Shown one piece after another: positions 59,640 through 64,000 of a stretch of 64,000 nt of DNA (positions are counted from its first letter, which is position 1; the number at the start of each line of letters is the position of its first letter). A program made the position numbers and the translations under genes. The stretch comes from Aquanectria penicillioides (taxonomy: Eukaryota; Ascomycota; Sordariomycetes; Hypocreales; Nectriaceae): NCBI GenBank assembly GCA_003415625.1, contig PYIU01000008.1, forward strand, positions 2,232,001 through 2,296,000. Direction: 5' to 3'. Under the pieces are notes generated by a model. The model was given only the letters and a program-made list of their open reading frames with translations. It was not told the DNA's origin and did not search any database.

Positions 59640-59992
59640 TACCCATGGTCCAATAATAATATGCATTGGACATGGTCCGGCGACATTCGGCTCACATGGC
59701 ACTCCTTCACCGTGTGCACAATGTAACAATAAAATAGTTACCACTCTGTCAACTGCACCTCATGATTTGTAAATGCAATCCATGTTTTACTGTCCTATTC
59801 CCACCGCTGTGCCGATTTTGTACATGCCACCCTTGCCCCTCCTATCTCTCTAGATTACAACAACCACACCTTCTAAGTCCCATGGTTTATCGGCCGTTGC
59901 CGAATCGTCATAACCTCCCTCCAAGCCTTGATATATTCTTTCTTCCCTGTTCTTTATGGATTGGTAGTTGCCATCCATCAGACGTTCAATGT
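59640..59992. other. Convergent 3' intergenic region
   Basis: 353 bp between the stop codons of PET117 and RPB2. It holds the 3' ends of both. AATAAA occurs at 59731-59736 on the plus strand and may serve PET117. Confidence 0.55.
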
Positions 59993-62900
59993 CTACCGAA
60001 TGGAAACTCCTGATCGATTAGTGAACATCCTTGCTGCAATGTTCATGGCCTGCAATTCCTGGAAGAGCAACTTGGCCGCGTACGGGATGTGAATCTGTGC
60101 TATCTTAGTCTTGTTCTTGCATGGCCGGCATTCAAACGACTGCTTAGATAAGTTTCTAGATTTACATTGTTAGCACTTGTTAAACGATGGCAAGTATATG
60201 CGAAGTGAGAAGCCAAAGGGGTACTAACGCTATCGGTGTCATGAGCCCACAAATCTCGCAGACGTGAACTCGGAACGCGTCTGACACTTCAAATAGTCGC
60301 TCTTTTAAGAATGCTGCCGCACCATGGGCAATCATGCAATCACGCTCCATTTCTCCGAATCGCAGTCCACCATCTCGAGCACGACCCTCTACAGGCTGCC
60401 GTGTCATGATCTGTACCGGTCCTCGGGCTCGGGCATGAATCTTGTCGTCCACCATGTGACGGAGGCGCTGGTAGTAGGTCGGACCAAAGAAGACCTGGGC
60501 CCGCAGCTTTCGTCCGGTATGTCCATTGTACATAATTTCAAATCCTCGAGATTGGTATCCGTGCTTTCGAAGCAACTCTGATACAGAATCAACCGTGACA
60601 TCCGTGAATGGAGTCGCATCGCCTTCCATTCCTTCGAGTGTTGAAACCTTGCTTAGCAAGCATTCAATCAAATGGGCAATGGTCATTCGTGATGGAATGG
60701 CATGAGGGTTGATAATGATATCAGGCGTTAGACCTTCTCGGGAAAACGGCATGTCCTCCTGTCGATATGTCACACCAATCGTGCCCTTCTGTCCGTGACG
60801 AGAAGCAAACTTGTCGCCGATCTGAGGGATCTTCGTGGTCCTCACTCGAACCTTGACATACTTCACGTTGTCTGCGTTGACTGTCAGGATAACTGAGTCC
60901 ACAATACCGTTCTCAGTGCTCCTTAACGGTGTCGAAATATCTCGGCGTTGGTGAACAGTTGTTCGTGTGCCTAGGTCCTGGTTCTCCTGATCTATTGGTG
61001 CAGTCTTGCCAATGATGATGTCTTCACCGGACACACGAACACCAGGGGCCACGATACCATCCTCGTCGAGCTTGTCATAGGTCCCGTGCTTCATGCGAAG
61101 TGTACTCTGCTGGAATGGCTTCTCGAAGATCTCTGTGTAATTGAGACCGACTTTCTTCTCTTGATCAGAGTATGATCGGAAAAATAGACTACGGAAGAGA
61201 CCACGGTCAATGCTGCTCTGGTTCATGATGACCGAATCTTCTTGGTTGTAGCCAGAGTAGCAAGCAATGGCGACAATGGCATTTTGACCGGCAGGTAGCT
61301 CACGGAACTTGAGGAACTCCATAGATCGCGTTGTAGCCAGGGGCTTCTGGGGGTAGTAAAGAATGTTGGCCATGGTATCCATACGCCGAGAATAATTGGT
61401 CAGAAAAAAGCCCATGGCCTGTTTACCCATGGCAGATTGGTATGTGTTACGAGGCGACTAGTTGCAGTTAGATATCCGAAGAGAAAAATGCTTCAGTGAC
61501 AAGAGATAACATACTTGATTGTGATCGGGAAAGGAATAATGCTGGCACAAATACCAAGGATCATGCTAGGATGGATCTCGCAATGCGTATACATGTGAGT
61601 AGTGGGGTTCGTCTTTGTTTTCAGCCTTCTGTTTGGATCATCTCCCGAGTCATCTTCCACGGTGATACCAGCTTTTTGCAAGCGATAGAGGTCGAGATCT
61701 TCTGGTGTCATGCAGATCATCGCCGTTTCCTCTTCCTCGGCATCCAAGTACTCGATAGCTCCTGCGCGGATTAGGCCCTCCCACCCAATTCTCATTGAGG
61801 GATCCTCCGGTGGCTCAGCCTGTTCCTTGGCAAGCTTGTTGACGAGATCCTTGGTTAACACCAACGACCCTTTTGGGATTCCCGTTTCATGGTCATCTTC
61901 TTGTTGTACAGTGAAGACAGGCCTCATAACACGACCAGCATCAGAGAAAACCTTGAATTCTCGGTCCCGAATGTCTCGAACCAGCGATACCTCAAATTGC
62001 AAATAGGACTTTCGTCGGGTATCCAAGACTTGGCTAACAAGGTGCTTGGGATCCTGGTGCACACCCACCCATACTCCATTGACAAAAATCTTGGTTGCAT
62101 GTGGGTATCTTAGTGGCTCATACTCCTCAACAACCTCCATTCCTCGGTTGATCATGAACTCAATCAACGGTTCCGAAGGAGACCCGACACTGACATAACA
62201 CATCAACGACAGATTTTTGACCAGACCACAGGCTTGACCTTCGGGTGTCTCTGCAGGACAAACCAAGCCCCAATGGGTGTTGTGCAATTGGCGGGGTTTG
62301 GCCAGCTTACCATCTCGTCCGATAGGTGTGTTGGTTCGTCGGAGATGGGACAAGGTGGATGCAAATGTGTATCGATTAAGCACCTGAGATACACCGGCAG
62401 TCGAGCTCATGGCCTTTTTCTGGTCTCCCCAATTGCCGGTAGCCAGCGAGTACTTCAAACCGTTGGACAGCGTGCCTGGCTTGATACCGACGGCGAGGTT
62501 GAAGTGTCGGTTACCTTCGACACATCGCTTCAGGTAGTTAGAAAGCTCCGTGTTCATCCTTCGCATGATGCCTCGGAAAAGCTTGGCTAAGAGAGGACCC
62601 GCAAGATCCAAACGTTTCTTGCCAAAGTGATCGCGGTCATCGGGCTCGCGTCGCCCAAGGGCGCACTGCAGCAGTTTGTGGACCATGTAGCCTAGGAAAA
62701 ACGCCTTCCTAGTCTCACTACCCTCAGACTGGGAGATATGTGGCAACGTCTCCTTCTGTAGGATGTCCTTGGCAACTCGCACGCGCTTTTCACGACCAAG
62801 ACCTGCTTGATCACGGTTTCCTCTCTTTCCAATGAAATCGAGGGCGACCTCTCGGTCCTGCACACAAAAAGCCTCCTCGATGCAAGGTCGTAACATCTCC

Positions 62901-63907
62901 AACATCTGGCTATCGTTTCGATCATAGCAAATATGATTGAGGATGTCCTCATCAGATACAACGCCTAGGGCACGGAAGACGATAGCCACAGGAAGATCAG
63001 ACTTGACGAAGGGGAGAGTTGTGTGGATAGTCTGACCAAAGCCTCCTCGAGCGGAGTCTCCTTTGCCATACAATTTCAACATCATGCTAGAAATAAGGCG
63101 AGACCCTTTCTCAAGGGCACTTCTGATCTCGGCAGTGTATGTGTAAGGGCTTGGCTGCGCCTTTTTAAAGACCTGGACAATGTTGGCAGCTGATCGCTCC
63201 TGAGCAATGAGAACCTTTTCACTGCCGTTGATGACGAAATAACCGCCTTGGTCATAAGGGCATTCATTGACCAGGAATAGGTTGTCATCGTGCTCTCGGC
63301 TCAAATGACAGATCTTGGACTTGACCATGATGGGTAACTTGCCAACGAAAACCATGTCCTTCCAGTCGTCTTCTGCCTTGCCTGAGTCATCCTCACCCGA
63401 CTCTTCGAGCTCCCAAACCAACTTAGTGGGATGATCACCGGTCTTTGCATACTCAGCACGCTGACTGTCGTCCATCTCGTGCAAAGCTACTTCCTTCTCA
63501 ACAGCGACGGATACCTTCTTGGTAATTTTGATGTACAGGGGGCTAGCGTATGTAAGGTTTCGATCGCGGCATTCGTATGGAAGCAGAGAGGTAACAGTGC
63601 CGTCTGTTTCGCTGATTGTTGGTCGGGAGACCATAACACTTCCAAATTTGATCTCATATCGACGAAGTGCGATCGTCTGGCCCGGGGGCGATGGGGGGTT
63701 AGGCTGATCTAGAGAAATTACAGAATATTCATTGACGAGATCCTGGATAGTTGTTTGCGTGAACTCATCGAAAGAGTCGGTTTGCTGAGAGGCAAGGCCT
63801 TTGATCTCAAAGAAGGACGAGATGACAGTCCAACAGTCCTCGGGGGTGATGCCCTCCTCGTCCTCGCCATAGTTGTCATAATCAGAATCATCTTCGTAGT
63901 CTGCCAT
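59993..63907 (-). CDS. RPB2: RNA polymerase II second-largest subunit, 1,261 aa expected, one base missing in this sequence
   Basis: RPB2 forms one side of the RNA polymerase II active centre in the nucleus. Exons in coding order: 63907-61515, 61457-60229 and 60155-59993. The protein starts [20 protein letters not shown]. It carries the family landmarks [54 protein letters not shown] and [10 protein letters not shown]. It ends in a zinc site split by the last intron (VCEICG and FECRPC). Exon 1 is 2,393 bases, not a multiple of three. Its last codons should give IPFPDHNQ before CAA|GTATGT, but a single base is absent in the C run at 61527-61529 (plus-strand GGG), shifting the frame at about residue 794. 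An essential single-copy gene should not carry this, so a sequence error is likely. Confidence 0.96.
61527..61529 (-). other. Apparent one-base deletion in RPB2
   Basis: The coding strand reads TTC CCG ATC ACA ATC AAG, giving FPITIK. The universally conserved FPDHNQ needs one more C (or any base) before GATCAC. With one base added, exon 1 becomes 798 whole codons and joins exon 2 ([13 protein letters not shown]) in phase 0 at a consensus donor. Confidence 0.85.
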
Positions 63908-64000
63908 GATGACTGATCAACAACGAAAGATAGCGCAACAGTATTTTTGGGGTTGCTCGGAAGGCAGTAGTCGCGGGATTGGGGGCAGGAGACGGCGTCT
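63908..64000. other. Upstream flank of RPB2
   Basis: The first 93 bp upstream of the RPB2 start codon, cut by the window end. It presumably holds the 5' leader. No motif can be claimed. Confidence 0.5.

Overview
The window is nuclear DNA of a filamentous ascomycete (Pezizomycotina). Short GT-AG introns of about 55-115 nt with CTAAC/CTAAT-like branch sites, and genes such as GUF1, RPB2, VMA10 and PET117, show this. The RPB2 sequence and the many TAGGTACC palindromes suggest Sordariomycetes, perhaps Hypocreales, but that placement is only an inference. The window has two parts with a fairly sharp border near 46.0-46.1 kb.

Left part, 1 to about 46,050: a very AT-rich block with no intact gene. 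It is a graveyard of retrotransposons converted almost wholly by C-to-T/G-to-A mutation, the pattern of repeat-induced point mutation (RIP). Four copies of one ~6.7 kb LINE (Tad/I-like) lie here: three on the minus strand (8619-15300, 15663-22094, 35529-42145) and one on the plus strand (24739-35515). The plus-strand copy is split by a complete Ty1/copia-type LTR retrotransposon (25202-30982, minus; two 210-bp LTRs; 5-bp target duplication ATTAC). Four ~590-bp tRNA-headed SINEs are flanked by target duplications (23662-24246 +, 31439-32034 -, 43055-43646 +, 43673-44255 -). The SINE 3' tail resembles the 3' tail of the LINE, which suggests a SINE/LINE partnership. The last SINE copy is almost unmutated in its 5' two thirds, so it arrived after the mutation of its surroundings. 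An unclassified element (B) is present twice (about 6448-7935 and 22138-23651). Microsatellites, a 34-bp tandem repeat, a G-run and a degenerate telomere-like patch complete this part.

Right part, about 46.1-64 kb: gene-dense and of normal composition. In order: a histidine-phosphatase/phosphoglycerate-mutase-like gene (+, 46322-47140), mitochondrial translation GTPase GUF1 (-, 47391-49653), a large MIT-domain protein (-, 50433-54485), CTNNBL1 (+, 55869-57747), V-ATPase subunit G VMA10 (-, 57951-58610), cytochrome oxidase assembly factor PET117 (+, 59269-59639) and RNA polymerase II second subunit RPB2 (-, 59993-63907). These are unrelated housekeeping genes rather than a cluster. VMA10 and PET117 share a divergent promoter region.

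Three genes carry apparent lesions. The phosphatase gene has ATAAGT in place of a GT donor in intron 1. RPB2 lacks one base in the codons for its most conserved motif. The MIT gene changes frame next to G/C homopolymers. The last two look more like assembly indels than biology. No CRISPR, rRNA or secondary-metabolite genes were seen. I see no obvious new enzymatic system. The most novel material is the SINE/LINE pair and the context-dependent mutation pattern.
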